DNA of 64,000 nucleotides from Lumbricus rubellus (GCA_945859605.1 OX243815.1:28876981-28940980); one strand, 5' to 3'. Shown: positions 39,957 to 51,821, counted from the stretch's first letter. A program made the numbers and translations. Notes: generated by a model not told the origin, from the sequence alone.

Positions 39957-42900
39957 AAATTTAATTTTTTTTTTAATTTAATTTTTAATTAATTAGAGGT
40001 CCTGGTTGGCTCGAGTAAGTCTGACCACAAACAGGTTCATGTCGTTCAGCAACAGTCTTTCTAGCTAGAGTGGTGGACATGGTCGGAGGGGTTTCTATCA
40101 GCCTCAGACGCCGGGTCAAATCCTGCACCTCCCGAAGCATACCTTCTAAAATCGGCATTAAACTCTCAAGAGCCTCTTCTTCTTCTCGGCTAATTCCTAG
40201 CAGAGCCATTATTCACAGAAACAGTCAATTGAGTTTAAGGATTTAATATAAAGCAAACAATAGTTCAAACACATAAGATATGCAATTCTGATGCAACTAT
40301 AAGCTTTGCTACTACAGAAACATAGAAATGCGAAATCGTTAATAATCGTAATAATAAGAATAATAATATCGATAATAATTTGGAATAAAGAAAAGAAACA
40401 AGAATTTCCCCAGGGCTACTACTAGGCCAGGGACACTAAATCTCGGGGCTTCTTAATCTAGCTTCTCACATACCTTCAAGTTCAGGGCAACGTCAATCAA
40501 GGGCCGAACAAGGGCGGAATCCGGACCGAGCTGGACGAAGATCGGTGGCTCCTTCAGAGTTCAGACGAACGGGGCTAACGGGGCTGTCTCTTCCTTCAGA
40601 CCAACGGGGGTGGACTGTCTCTTGCTTCAGACGGACGGTGGATGTCTTCCTTCAGACGAACGTGGGGAGTGGACTGTCTCTTGCTTCAGACGGGACGGTG
40701 GATGTCTTCCTTCCTGGACGACGGGGAATCCTGGCGGAGGCCGTCGTCAGGCATGTTACCTCTGACGACGGAGCAGAGACGGGAAGCACTGGGGCAGAAA
40801 CTAGACGATGCAGCAGACGGCCTCTCGTCATCAGTTAACCGCCGGCCTCGATCGCTCTTCCTCCTCCTTCTTACGGCCAGTCGGTCGTGACTGCCGGGTT
40901 CAGTCCTTCTTCCACAGAAATTCTGGCGAGTGCCCCTTCCTAGGACAACATCTTCGACTGAGAGCCCAGAGGGATCTCAGGGGGTTCCTTAAATACTCTA
41001 AGCAGGCCACCGGGTCTGGAAACCATTAAATTTAGGGTCGATGAGGTCGGTTCCATACCCGTGCATAAACGCCTCATTATTCAAAATAATACATTCGTCT
41101 TCATCCCAGCGGTTCTTTGAGGCTGGGATCTGCAGTTATCTTCGATATGCGGACGGCTGGGGCAGAGCAACTAATTACATAACAATGAAGCTTTGTTGGG
41201 CGGACCTACCACAGGGATCTGCGTGGAGGGTGTGTGGGGGGATTAATATTAAGACAATGGAGCTTTGTCGGGCGGGACCTACCACAGGGATCTGTGTGGA
41301 GGGGGTGGATGACTAACTCCAAGGGAATCTAGACAGGGCATTAAAAAGCACAGGCGCTACATAAATACATGTAATAAAAACATGTATAGTAATCAAGTGA
41401 CGATGAAAGCATGAATCGCCACAGTAGCAGTCCTTGCTTGTCATGTCTGTCACAAGAGCGGATTTGAGCAGCAAGGGAAGCCAGTAAAGGTGATAAAACA
41501 TGATAGAAGAGATGCGGGACAAACAAGGAAATCAGGCTATTAGTCTGGCAGCTGCATTTAGAACAGACTTTATATATTGCCCCTAAGTGCATCTCTCAAA
41601 AGCATTTCACATGTGACTATCTAATCCAGTCAAACACGTCAGACGCAAGGCACAACAACCGAATACTAGTACAACAAACTAAATCTCAGATACAGCTAAG
41701 ATATTTTATTACACAGACCTGAACAAGAACCCTCCTGCACAGTCCCGCCTTCACCAAAGATTTCGCAACCCAACGAGCAGCGTATGCAGCCGATCGGTCC
41801 ACCTTTGAGAAATCCTTTCCCGAGAACGCACCACCTCCATGAGCGCCCCATCCACCGTAGGTATCCACGATGATTTTCCGGCCCGTAAGACCAGCATCAC
41901 CCTTTAAAGATATTAATGCACTCATTAAAACATGTTGACATTCAAATCAGCTAGAGATTCTGACAATGTAAATCAAAAAATCTTAGAGGTCATTATTAAA
42001 GAACGTTGGCAAGAATACACCAACTTTGGGTCATTCCTCACCTTTAACAATACCTGCGTCAAAGAACTACAAAATGCCTGCAGCATGGCATCACAGATCC
42101 ATATACCCCTCAACCAACTTTTCATTTATACTGACTATGCAGTACTTATGCATTGCATGCCATGAGGTCAAATACACTTTTCACTGACACCATCTCAGTT
42201 TTAAACAATTATTCCACAGTGCATATCAGCATGTATAGCAGCAATTCAGCCTCTGTAATCTTTAAAGTTGCAGTGCAACCATGTTTACAAATACTGTGCT
42301 AAACCAAAATACTTATAATAATAATTTTGCTTATCAGTAATACAAACCTTGACAAAATCTGCTCGAATTCAGACTTTTAAACATAGCAGCAACAAAACAT
42401 GCAAGAGACAAGTGAGACTTTAAAAGCACACCTCTACGTTATAAAGCAAAGCAAGGAAAAGTTGTACAAAGTTCTGTTTATGAACATTTCCACTAACATC
42501 ACAGCCTAAAAACCACTAAAAATTCACTAAAGGCTAATGATAATACCAAGAGGGATTCGAAATTTCCTGTAACAGACAAGAACCGAAACCAAAACAAAGT
42601 GCGAAATTACACAGAAATCTGAGTTCAAAGATACACTGAAACAGAAGTAGCAAACTTTTAACCCTTTAATGCCGAGATAGTAGTAAATGGTATGAGAAAT
42701 CCTATACCCTCCGGCATTAAAAGGTTAAGCATATGGTTAAAATGAAGCCTAACCTGCGGCCCACCAATGACGAATTTTCCAGACGGATTCAAATGGTAGA
42801 TGGTTCTATCATCGAGGTACTTCGCCGGAATGACAACTTTTATCACTTTTTCCATGAGATCCTTGCGAATCTTATCGACTGTGACGTCTTCCGAATGCTG

Positions 42901-45900
42901 GATTGAGATGACAACAGTGTGCACGCGAAGTGGAATACAAGCACCTTTGAGCATCCGATATTCGCAGGTAACCTGTAACGATGAACAAGATTCAAAACTC
43001 AGCATGATTTTATGTATCATATTGCATAGAACCGATATATAATTTCCATTTTCTTAGACATCCAAACACATGGATGACGCAATGCGAGCAAACACAAAAA
43101 CGCTATAAATTGCAAAAAAAATAGAGTTCTGAATGCCAACATCAATCATTGTTCGATTGGTAAATGGGTTATTTATTCATCATATAGTGCTGCTACAGGT
43201 GACCTTGCCAAGGAAAAGGGCCATTTGTCGGGATTCGACTTTAAGGATAATATCCGGCTAAAATCTCAGAATGTTTGGTTTAAAAGTCATGCACTTTATA
43301 ACAAACAAAAAACATTTGCCAGAAAATCATAATAAATATCTGCATTTTGGCTTTAATACAACAAGTGGCACAATAAAATTTGCAGGACAAGTTCTGGCTG
43401 CAGACGCATATTAGACGCAACAATCAATTTTACATCGTGCAAAGTCATCCAGCTGATCTAGTACAAAAAGAGTGGTCTCTTTTTTCACCAATGATGTTAC
43501 ATATATAAATTGCAACATGCCCAGTAATCAACAATGATCCTTATCTTCAAACACAAAGTAAGTTGTCCATTTTCAATTAACCCTTTAATGCTGAGATGGT
43601 ATGGAAAACTCTATGCCCTCCGGCATTAAAGGGTTAAATATTATTTGACCATTTTAGCTCCAAAAGAGAGCTGGTCCTACCGCAACAACCGACCAAACTC
43701 ACGAACCTGCGTCTTAGAATCAGGGCGTGCCCACGGAAGGCCACCGTTCCTCCTCAGCTCCGCCAGCTTCGAGTTGAGTTGATGTGCGAGAACAACGGTG
43801 AGTGGCATGCACTCCTCGGTCTCATCAGAGGCATATCCAAACATTAGACCCTGATCTCCGGCACCGATGTCCTCCTCATCTCGACCCAGGTGAACGCCCT
43901 GTGCAATGTCTGGTGACTGAGCCTCGAGAGCCGACAAAACATTGCAAGTTTTGTAGTCAAATCCTACAAAAGAATGTTAAACAATAATAATAATAATAAT
44001 GACGATTTCCATGACGCCGTAACAATAGGGCACCTCGCATACCATACTAACAGCAGGACAGACATTGCAAAAGCCTAAATGCATCGCCGACTTGTTAAAA
44101 ATGCATGATATGTCAAATCTAACCGCAAAAATGTTTTTAAAATCTAGACTTGTTTGCCCAGGAAGGTTGATGCAATGAAGCATGCTACCCTAGAACTGCC
44201 CGTAAAACCTTGAAATGCTGAATATTTTATAATGCAAACATATGATGAAATAGAACCCATATAACCAATTTTGATATTAAAGTAGCAAGAAGAAATATAC
44301 AAGGACGTAAACTCGGTATATATATACGATACCGACCTTTCGAAGAATCATCGTAGCCAATGTACTTGATTGCATCTCTCACAACCTTTTGGTAATCAAC
44401 CTGTGCCTTTGATGTGATCTCACCCAAAAGCATAATCATTCCAGTTTTCGCAGCGGTTTCTATTACACAAAACAAAAAAACTATTGTATATTTAATCGAG
44501 TAACCTACTAACAATTCTAATAGCAAAACATAAAAAAATCACTGTCAACATAAATGGACACACAAGTCAATAAAGTGTCATTCGACTTGTTTTAAAAAAA
44601 CCAGTACATCCTGAACATAGCCATCAGCAACCACACAAGTTGTTATCTTATGTCTTATCCAGCTTAGATGTCAAGGTTCATGCTGTTTATAGTTCAACTG
44701 ATAATACGTGTACTGTGTCCAACAAAACAGGACAGTTTAATACATTTCTGATCTAACCAAAGTTCTCAGTGCTTTTGGATGACTTTTAATTTTATCCCAG
44801 TTAGGATGTGCAAACATTGACCTACACAATCAAATTCCACAACTGAGAAAATCACAGACTTCGTCAGATAAGGGTCTTCAAAGTGGAACTGATTGTCTTC
44901 ATAAATAATAATATTCATTTATTTCCCGACAGATTCAGTGTAAGACCACAACAAGTTTACAATATTTAGAAAGAAGAATCAAATAATAATAATTAATCAT
45001 TAGATGAAAAACATTAGTAGAACAGCCGACGGAAACTCAAGGTGAGCACTTGTAAGGCACACGTGGGAGAAAGTTCTTCGCTTTAGAAGCAACTATCGCT
45101 GAGCATTATCAATGAATGCCTGTCACAGCACAGACCCTGTCATTATCATGTTCAATAGCTTCAACTCACGAATATTATTATTCACTTGATGTTTGGCCGA
45201 CGGTTAAGAATTGTTTTGTTAATGTCAAGAAATGCGTCATTGTGATCGTGATATACGACTGACACATGCCCTATATACGTCACTCCTGCCTCTCCGTCCC
45301 GCCTGACTCCCCTCACATCGCAGGGCACCCCTACCAACCTGTGTGGCTGGCTCACGGTGAAGACTCCAGTGAAACAGTTTCACACAGTGGTCAAAGTGGT
45401 CTGGGTATGCAGTGGGAAATGCTGAGGAAGAGTTTTATTGGAACCCATGTGCTTCCAGGGTTCCATGTATGTGGGAACGCAAGCCAGGAATTTCCAAAGC
45501 AGAGGGAATGCCATTCCCACCCACTTCAAACACTGATCATATGACATAAAATTTCTGTTATATTACATTAACAATTAAACAGACAGCAAAAATAATCAAG
45601 TTGGAGGCCGATTTGTTGATTCAGTTCCATGTATCCCACAGCAGACTCATCCAGCTATTTCAGCATTGATCACTCATCTGCAGGTGGACTAACTGGACTT
45701 CTTAACAAACTAATCATCATTCAGTATCAGTACTTAATAGGCACTCCACAATGTGGACTTCTACTTGAGAGTCCATATTGTTGGTTCAAGTAGATTGCCT
45801 AACACATGATAATACTCGGTTGCAGAGTACTTAATCTCAAGGTGCGTGGGAAGAGGGCAACTAGATAAAGGTGCAAGATGGGTTTTAAGAGTACCTGCAG

Positions 45901-47163
45901 TTTTTTGGACATCCTTTATATTATAGACTAGAGCAGAAAATCAATTTAATTTCTAAAAGAAAATCTTTACAAAAGCAATCTCTTGTGACAAAGAGGCATT
46001 CTATTGTTTGTAAGCCTTAAAAGACGCAACAATTGCTATTATTACATGCTCCAGCAATAGTATATTAACTAACAACAAACAGTTTGAATACAAACCACAG
46101 GCAACTTTGGCATTTGGGTCCTGACTGAGGTGGGCATCCAAAACGGCATCACTGATCTGATCGCACATTTTGTCTAAAACATCAAAAAATAGTTAATCTA
46201 TAGATACACTATTTCAGAATGTCTACATAAAATTTTCACAGGACATACTCGATTAGAATTTGCGAACTTCTAGATCAAAGCAAGTATGTTCAGCTCGACA
46301 CATCATTTAAATTCAAAGATATGGACATCTCAAGTTCGCATTAAATCTGCTAGACATGATGTTAGAGTCGAAGGGGACAACAGCAAAAGAATACAAAATG
46401 AAGGTATGTCAAGCAAGAAAATCACATTGCATGCACTGACAATTGCATAGCAGACATCTTTCAAGTCCTATGTATAAGCTCACATCAGGTGTGACCATCC
46501 ACAACCTTAAGAAAAATCATGCCATAATAACAACAACAATTTCTAGAGCGCCAAAACACAGAACAACACTTGTTGTCAAGGGGGTGCCTATGCCTACAAT
46601 GTGATCATAAAGCGGTACTTGTGTATATTTAGTATGAACAACTGAACTTAGCAGTGCAAAAGCATAACATAATGAGCCAATTTCGTAAGTTTTCAGGCTT
46701 TTCAGCCTAAAGCCCTGGATATTTTCTCTAAATAGTCCCACACAAGTTTCACCTTAGGATGTAGTATATGCATCGCACTAAATCGCTCTGCCGTAATGTT
46801 TTCGCGGAATCACGCAGCCTGATGCTATGCGTCGATTCTTGCGTTTAGAGGATAAATAACTCAATACAAAAACACCATCAAATGCATAGGAAAACTATCG
46901 CAGGTCTGATTTTTAAAAAATCTGATTTCACGCATGAATTCAAAACTGGAAAACAAACGAAACTAGTCTGAATCCTGAACAAACGAAACTAGTCAAAAAC
47001 CCTAATTATCGCTAACATGCGGTTTCCAATGTTGAAGCGCGAATCTTCCAAATTCCAACTAAAATCTAAAAATCTTACCTGGATGTCCTTCTCCAACGGA
47101 TTCCGACGTGAAAAGGAACGTCGTCTCGTCGTGCTCGGCGACATCTCCGTTTTCCATTGGCAT
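32945..47163 (-). CDS. MAT2A: S-adenosylmethionine synthetase (methionine adenosyltransferase, MAT2A type)
   Basis: Cytosolic/nuclear enzyme making S-adenosylmethionine from methionine and ATP. Eight minus-strand exons join in phase: 47079-47163, 46096-46173, 44337-44459, 43707-43963, 42754-42972, 41719-41901, 33386-33519 and 32945-33053 (TGA). They give 395 residues, the length of human MAT2A. The start [13 protein letters not shown] precedes the conserved [13 protein letters not shown]. Seen in order: both PROSITE-type signatures ([11 protein letters not shown] in exon 4, GGGAFSGKD in exon 6), [23 protein letters not shown], the [10 protein letters not shown] helix and the C-terminal [14 protein letters not shown]. 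All key ATP- and metal-binding segments look intact. Intron 6 (33520-41718) is about 8.2 kb because of an LTR element. I did not see the UACAGAGAA hairpin motif of vertebrate MAT2A 3' UTRs. Confidence 0.96.
33250..33307. mobile_element. 58-bp TTAA-flanked hairpin MITE
   Basis: TTAACCCTTTGAACTTGACC at the left is mirrored by GGGTTCAAAGGGTCAA at the right. The TTAA flank and CCC-starting termini are piggyBac-like. It lies in MAT2A intron 7. Confidence 0.65.
33880..33925 (-). mobile_element. SINE tail fragment
   Basis: Short diverged match to the SINE 3' body (GTGCCTCTC, then TTCTCAGAGGCGTTCTC), in MAT2A intron 6 just outside the LTR element. Confidence 0.4.
34071..35696 (-). repeat. 3' LTR (complete, 1,626 bp)
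   Basis: Starts TGTAACGGTTGCC and ends CGCCACA on the plus strand. It contains a 152-codon minus-strand open frame (34024-34482) whose start codon lies well inside the LTR. Confidence 0.88.
36919..38795 (-). CDS. Long ORF of the LTR element, gag position, unknown family
   Basis: An uninterrupted frame of about 625 codons begins at the LTR border and ends at 36919. It is Pro/Ser/Thr-rich in the middle, acidic near the start and has a hydrophobic stretch near the C-terminus ([17 protein letters not shown]). No CCHC zinc knuckle, protease, RT or integrase motif is visible. It occupies the gag position by location only. The frame is continuous with the LTR-encoded frame: in the intact LTR copy it starts with [17 protein letters not shown], a likely coiled coil, so the full product would begin inside the LTR and be translated across the primer-binding site. 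In this copy the A/T tract breaks that connection. Confidence 0.6.
38796..41423 (-). repeat. 5' LTR, interrupted by an A/T tract
   Basis: The first 41 bp (38796-38836) match 34071-34111 and 39995-41423 match 34268-35696. In between, the expected 156 bp is replaced by 1,158 bp of A/T-only sequence. Confidence 0.88.
38837..39994. repeat. 1.16-kb tract of A and T only
   Basis: Runs of TTAATTAA, AATT, TAAT and ATTATT units with, as far as I can see, a single G (39169) in 1,158 bases. It replaces 156 bp of ordinary LTR sequence. It may be a slippage-expanded microsatellite or an assembly artefact between identical LTRs. Confidence 0.9.
42658..42728. mobile_element. 71-bp TTAA-flanked hairpin MITE
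   Basis: TTAACCCTTTAATGCCGAG at the left, CCGGCATTAAAAGGTTAA at the right. TTAA borders with CCC-starting inverted termini are piggyBac-like. It lies 26 bp past the exon 5 donor of MAT2A, within intron 5. Related to the unit at 43577-43637. Confidence 0.75.
43577..43637. mobile_element. 61-bp TTAA-flanked hairpin MITE
   Basis: TTAACCCTTTAATGCTGAG at the left, CCGGCATTAAAGGGTTAA at the right. The interior is related to the 42658-42728 copy, so the two share an origin. It lies in MAT2A intron 4. Confidence 0.78.
44460..46095. other. MAT2A intron 2, nothing recognised
   Basis: AT-rich intron between exons 46096-46173 and 44337-44459. No coding, RNA or clear mobile-element signal was seen; the more GC-rich part at 45260-45540 has a short open frame without recognisable similarity. 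Intron 1 (46174-47078) also holds nothing I can name. Confidence 0.5.
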
Positions 47164-47259
47164 TTTATCAATTTTGTCCGATGTGTAGTCTGAATAAATG
47201 TTTTTAGACTAAGCTTACACGTACACAATATCTGCCAGACTTATTGGAAAAGAGGCCTC

Positions 47260-47325
47260 AGCATTGGTTTCGAGCGTTTATATAGAACTTCAATAGGTCA
47301 CGTGTCTTCTATCCAATTGGTTTGA
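47260..47325 (-). promoter_or_regulatory. MAT2A core promoter: TATA box and E-box
   Basis: On the minus strand TATATAA lies at 47278-47284, about 115 bp upstream of the ATG. A canonical E-box CACGTG lies at 47299-47304 and a CCAAT/ATTGG pair at about 47313-47320. CACGTG binds Myc/Max and USF, and vertebrate MAT2A is a known Myc target. The start site near 47250 is inferred from TATA spacing. Confidence 0.65.
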
Positions 47326-47817
47326 CCCAGATTTTGCATAGTTTCATTGGGTCTTCGTTGACCTAGTTTTCACAAGCCCGCTGACGCAACAGCACACGCG
47401 GGTTGATCTTACGATAATTATCATAGAAGAAGGCGCTGGCCAGATCGAGGCGTTGAATGGCTGTTTACTAGCTAAGCCTAATAGCACAAATATTGTTAGC
47501 GAGGCGTGGATAAAATTTAAATGACACAAAGCGCTTTTAGGGTGCGGTCTGGACAGCGTCAAACTGTCGGTAAGGTCTAGGCTACTCTAGGCTATTATAG
47601 GCCTATAGGAATGTGTAAACGCGATAGAGCGAAACAATGACGAAAGCGTGACATGGCAAAAACCTCTGGCAGAAGCCAAAATTTGTTGAACCTCAAGGTT
47701 TCACTAGCCTACATAATTATGTGGGTCGAATAAATCAAATTTAATTTCCATGGGGATTCATTTTAATGAATTCGGCGAATGAATTGTTGTTTTTTGTTTG
47801 TTTTTAGGCCTATGCGC

Positions 47818-47895
47818 ACTTGCTATAGCATCCCGTCACGCTCTCGCTACTCAGAGGCGCTCTACATGTAGGCCTATCTACGCCTACACAGTCTT
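47818..47895 (-). mobile_element. SINE fragment
   Basis: Minus-oriented 3' body: TAGCATCCCGTCACGCTCTC and TACTCAGAGGCGCTC, then diverges. The head is missing. Confidence 0.55.
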
Positions 47896-48218
47896 GCGCA
47901 AAGCTTTGAATCTACAAAGTAGGGGAACTTGGTCTAAAACGGGCCCCTCGGGTGAAACTAGTAGTGTGAAAAAGTTCGATCCAGTCAAATTGTCAGATAA
48001 TCGGAGCAGTGCTTAATCTAGTCTCTCTGCTGGGGAGGGGCGTGGGAGGGGTAAGGAGGTTAGGTTTCTTGAGTAGGGGTCGAGAAAAACGGCCGCTTTA
48101 GGGGACGGAAATCGCTCAGCCAGACACAGACGACGAAACCCTTTGACCGGACATTTTTCTGACGACCTTATTTTGGCATTTCACTACAATTTCATCACAG
48201 AAACAAGCACTTTAGGCC

Positions 48219-48459
48219 CAGTGGCGTCGCCAGGCTTTCAGTTTTGGGGAGGGGGCTGGACAATTTTGTAGAAAATTTTCATTTTCATCCGCCAAAATTT
48301 CTGACAACCGTTTTAGTCATTTGGTCGAAATCTCATGGATAAGCCTATGTCACGTTCTTAGGGGAGGGGGCTGAACGTAGAAATAACCTATTTCATTTTT
48401 ACATAAAAAACCATGGCCTTGTTTTTGGGGGGGGGCCTAGCCCCCTTGCGCCGCTACTG
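48219..48459. mobile_element. hAT-type MITE (241 bp)
   Basis: Left end CAGTGGCGTCGCCAGG; right end is the reverse complement of CAGTAGCGGCGCAAGG, followed inward by G-runs. The flanking 8-mers TTTAGGCC (48211-48218) and GTTAGGCC (48460-48467) match at 7 of 8 positions. The interior has CCAAAATTTCTGAC and TTTTAGTCATTTGG, like the minisatellite at 26860-28126. Confidence 0.75.
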
Positions 48460-48496
48460 GTTAGGCCTAATGCTTTGCAATCGAATTCTTCTATAC

Positions 48497-48858
48497 CAGT
48501 GGTTCTTAACCTTTTCAAGGGAGCCGAACCCAAGAGAAACCCATGACCACTCACCGAACCCCCAGTTTGAACAATACCGATAATTTTTTAACTAATGGGA
48601 ACAAAGGAAAAAATTGTACCAAAAAGTGACACAATATTAATACATTCAATACATGAACTACTGACAGTTAACTAACCGTACCAACACTACCAAAATTTTG
48701 CATCTTAATGTGTCTTTTGTTGTTGCGTTTTCAAATAATGAAAACACTCACACTCACTGACCCTGAATAGGTATTTATTTGAGAGGACCTCTGCCGAACC
48801 CCTGGCACTGGCTCATCGAACCCCAGGGGTTCGGTCGAACACTGGTTAAGAAACACTG
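48497..48858. mobile_element. hAT MITE (362 bp) with perfect 8-bp target duplication
   Basis: Same family as 30829-31275 but inverted: termini CAGTGGTTCTTAACC and GGTTAAGAAACACTG, target duplication TTCTATAC at 48489-48496 and 48859-48866, and GAACCCC/GGGGTTCGG blocks at both sides. The middle differs from the first copy, so the two have diverged internally. Confidence 0.92.
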
Positions 48859-49215
48859 TTCTATACTGACGGAAGAACGTCTTCACATGTAGGCTAGCCT
48901 ATAAAAACCTGTCGAATTTTTCTGGATGTGGGGAAAGGCTGCATACATATTTTTTCGGGGGTGGAGGGGGTTGAGAAAATGGTACGTATGCGTGTAGGCT
49001 ATGCAACACCTCTCGATTTTTTCGTGCGGGGGGAATTCTCATTCCGTCTGCCAGAGACATCGATCTAAATTAGGCTAAACAATGTAATCAGCGAGGCCTT
49101 TAATAACGCAGACGCTATATCTAGGTTATTGTCGTTTAATTAGGTCGATAGGCTATTATACTCGAGAATTGGAAGGTTGATCAGATGATGAGTCGGGATT
49201 AGAGAAAGTCTTTAC

Positions 49216-49484
49216 AAGGCCGTAGCTATAGGATGTTATTGGGGGGGGGGGGGGGGTGTTTACTCGACCTTGATCAAGTCGATATGCAACCGAATCAACG
49301 GTCTAAGGGTTTGGAGTATAATATGATTTAATCTATTGTGAAATGTCACATAGAAATAAGAGCTTTAAAATTAAATCCCTTAGTCTTTACATCGTGGTTG
49401 TGTTGGTAGATGCATTATTTCATGGCAGCATTATTCCACTTCGGGAAGCCCCCCCCCCCCAAACACCCCTAGCTACGACCCTGA
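49216..49484. mobile_element. MITE with GTAGCTA...G-run termini
   Basis: The left end AAGGCCGTAGCTATAGGATG with a G-run is mirrored on the right by a C-run then ACACCCCTAGCTACGACC. About 270 bp with no ORF of note and an AT-rich interior. Confidence 0.6.
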
Positions 49485-49489
49485 GTCTT

Positions 49490-51330
49490 GAAAAGGTGAG
49501 GCTTCGGTTCCGTATGGAAAGCCTTGATTTATAGAGGAGCATGAGAATCAAAGAGATGATGTAATGGATGATTGGCAACGATGGTACATGGAGGAACCGT
49601 AAAACGGCAGAATTAAGTGGCCATGACTGTTCCGGAGACGGTAGCCTACATGTACGTGTATAGGCCTACTATAGAGTTGGATATGCCTAATTAGCCCATA
49701 TAGTGACAGGTCGATACTCGATAAGCCTATACGTAAAGAATGAGAACGGAGGTGGGGGATGATAGGGTCGAGCGGATGACCGGATGGTATAGGCCCTATA
49801 GGGTTTGCGATTATTGTTTGGGCTTGGCGCGTTGTCGGGAGTTGTAGGCTAGGGATAGGACTTTGAGGTGGATTAATTCGATCTGCATGGAATCTTGGTC
49901 AGTGCATGGAGTGATTATTTTGAGGTCGGTTGTGAAATGATGATGTCTGGGCGTTCAGTCGACAGCTCGGGCTATACTATGATGATTTTTAACTCACGAA
50001 TTGTGCATTTGCATTCATGCCTAGCTCCAGGCCTATAATTATAAGCCTGTGTACTTGATTAACTGCTCTCTGTTCCCACGAATTCTGCACCTGCAGAACG
50101 TAGGCTAAGCCTATTTTTCACATTGCGGAATGTTTACGTGGGCAGAATATAGGCCTATGCTACTCTGAGCATACTGGGTGTTTTTAACCAACTGCAGCAA
50201 ACACTATTATTTTGCATGGTATAATATTTCGCATGAAAGGCTTGACAGCCTTTTGTAGACTATTGTAATTTATACCTCTAAGAGCTGCTTCGCTTGAATA
50301 GACTACATGGAGGATGGTTTCATAAAAATAGCGAGCTGTCGGACTGGACAATTCTAGATCTGTTTAGTAAGGAGTAGTCTATATTGGCTATACATTGTAA
50401 CTGTGGTTTTCAAAGTCTTCGTCCTGATCAGGTTTAAAGTCGTGAACTTGGTCTTGAAACCAAAGGTTTTGACCTTTGTCCCAACAACAACAAGACTGAT
50501 ATAGGCCAATAATTGGACTTACAACTCACTGGCATAGATAGGCTACGTGTGGCTGGTAGGCCTATAGATCGATGACGAATTGTCCACGTCGAGCCAATAA
50601 TGTGGGACCTGCAATAGATCTAACTGATGGGCTGGAATGTTTGAAAAGACGCTAAATAAAGAGCCAGAATGCCAGATACCGTAGGCCTATACGTTACAAT
50701 TTTTCAGCAAGTCAGCAACCAGGAGACAAATAAATGATCAGCTATTCTTATTAAAGTAGGCCCATTTGTAGCAAAAGTCATGTAAAGTTAAACTAGCAAT
50801 GTTTCGAATAGGCTACAGAGAAGAATAATACGACAATAATAATAATCATCTCTCCAAACAGAAAGCTGATAGAGTGGCAGAATGATGTCCAAAATAACTA
50901 TTTACAGATTCTTCTATAGGCTACAAACTGAATTTCCGCTTGAGTTCATGCGTGGCGATCTGCAATATCAAGTCAGATAAAACTTCCAAATGAAAGCAGC
51001 GAGAGTAGGCTACGCCTAGGCCGATATGCATAGGCCTACATGTAGGCATTGTACGCCTATATAGTATAGGCTATAGCCTATCTTGTATTCGTTTAAAAAT
51101 ACATGTAGCCTAATGCAACAAAAATAAGTTGAGCACTGTTATATTTATAACGTTCTTAGCCGTCTGGCGACAGTCACTGTGGCGAGTCTCTACCATGTGA
51201 GTAAACCTGCAAGTTTTTGCTCGATTAGGCTTTCGCTAGGCCTACCTACCTACCACAATTAATTTATAGGCCAGCTACGCGAACGGTGAGCGCTTCTACT
51301 CTGTATATAGGCCCTACTAACCGTAATCAT
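49490..51330. other. Intergenic, dense AGGCCTAT octamers, no gene seen
   Basis: Non-coding DNA with many AGGCCTA/TAGGCCTAT words and no open frame with recognisable similarity. A weak direct repeat (a GCAGGGC...TTATTCA...GAGCG block) occurs near 51370 and 51565. Confidence 0.5.
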
Positions 51331-51821
51331 AAGCTTAAAAATAGTAAAGCTCTTTAGTAAAAGTCTAAAGCAGGGCACCCGCTTATTCATGAGCGCTGCG
51401 CACGTCGTTTCGGAGAGGTTAATTGTTCGGAATTATAATCCATTTGATATTCGCGACTGGTTTCCATAGAAATGGATGGGAGCCGGAGGAGGAGGAGGAG
51501 CTGCTAAGAATCGTATTCGTAGACCTACTCTTCAAATTTCTAAAGCGCCACTCGAAAGCCAAACGCAGGGCTCCAGTTTATTCACGAGCGTTGAGTCTAC
51601 TTGAACGGTTAACGGATTACCATCACAAACCGGTGAACTGAAGCAGAAAGAACTGCTTCTGCGTAGACCTATCGAACATATTTAAAAGACAGGACGATAT
51701 CCATCCAAGGTTGTGTGGATTGTTCCTGATATTCATACCTCTCAAACTGAATCCATCACAGTCTGCGTTCCAATAATTATTATGGTGCGCACCACCATCA
51801 GGCCAATGGCGGCGCAAGCTA

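Larger units (their letters stand above)
34071..41423 (-). mobile_element. Non-autonomous LTR retrotransposon, recent insertion
   Basis: Direct repeats 34071-35696 and 38796-41423 bound a 3.1-kb interior. Ends are TG...CA and the target duplication is GTAG (34067-34070 and 41424-41427). On the minus strand a primer-binding site, TGGCGCAGCCGTCGAC (38778-38793), starts 2 nt after the upstream LTR. It begins with the TGG complementary to a tRNA CCA end and resembles the tRNA-Ser sites of some gypsy-class elements. A purine tract GGGGAAGACGAGAG (35697-35710) abuts the other LTR. The shared 1.43 kb of the LTRs runs at constant offset 5727 with no differences noticed. No protease, RT or integrase was found, so it depends on a helper. 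It lies in MAT2A intron 6, same orientation as the gene. Confidence 0.9.
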
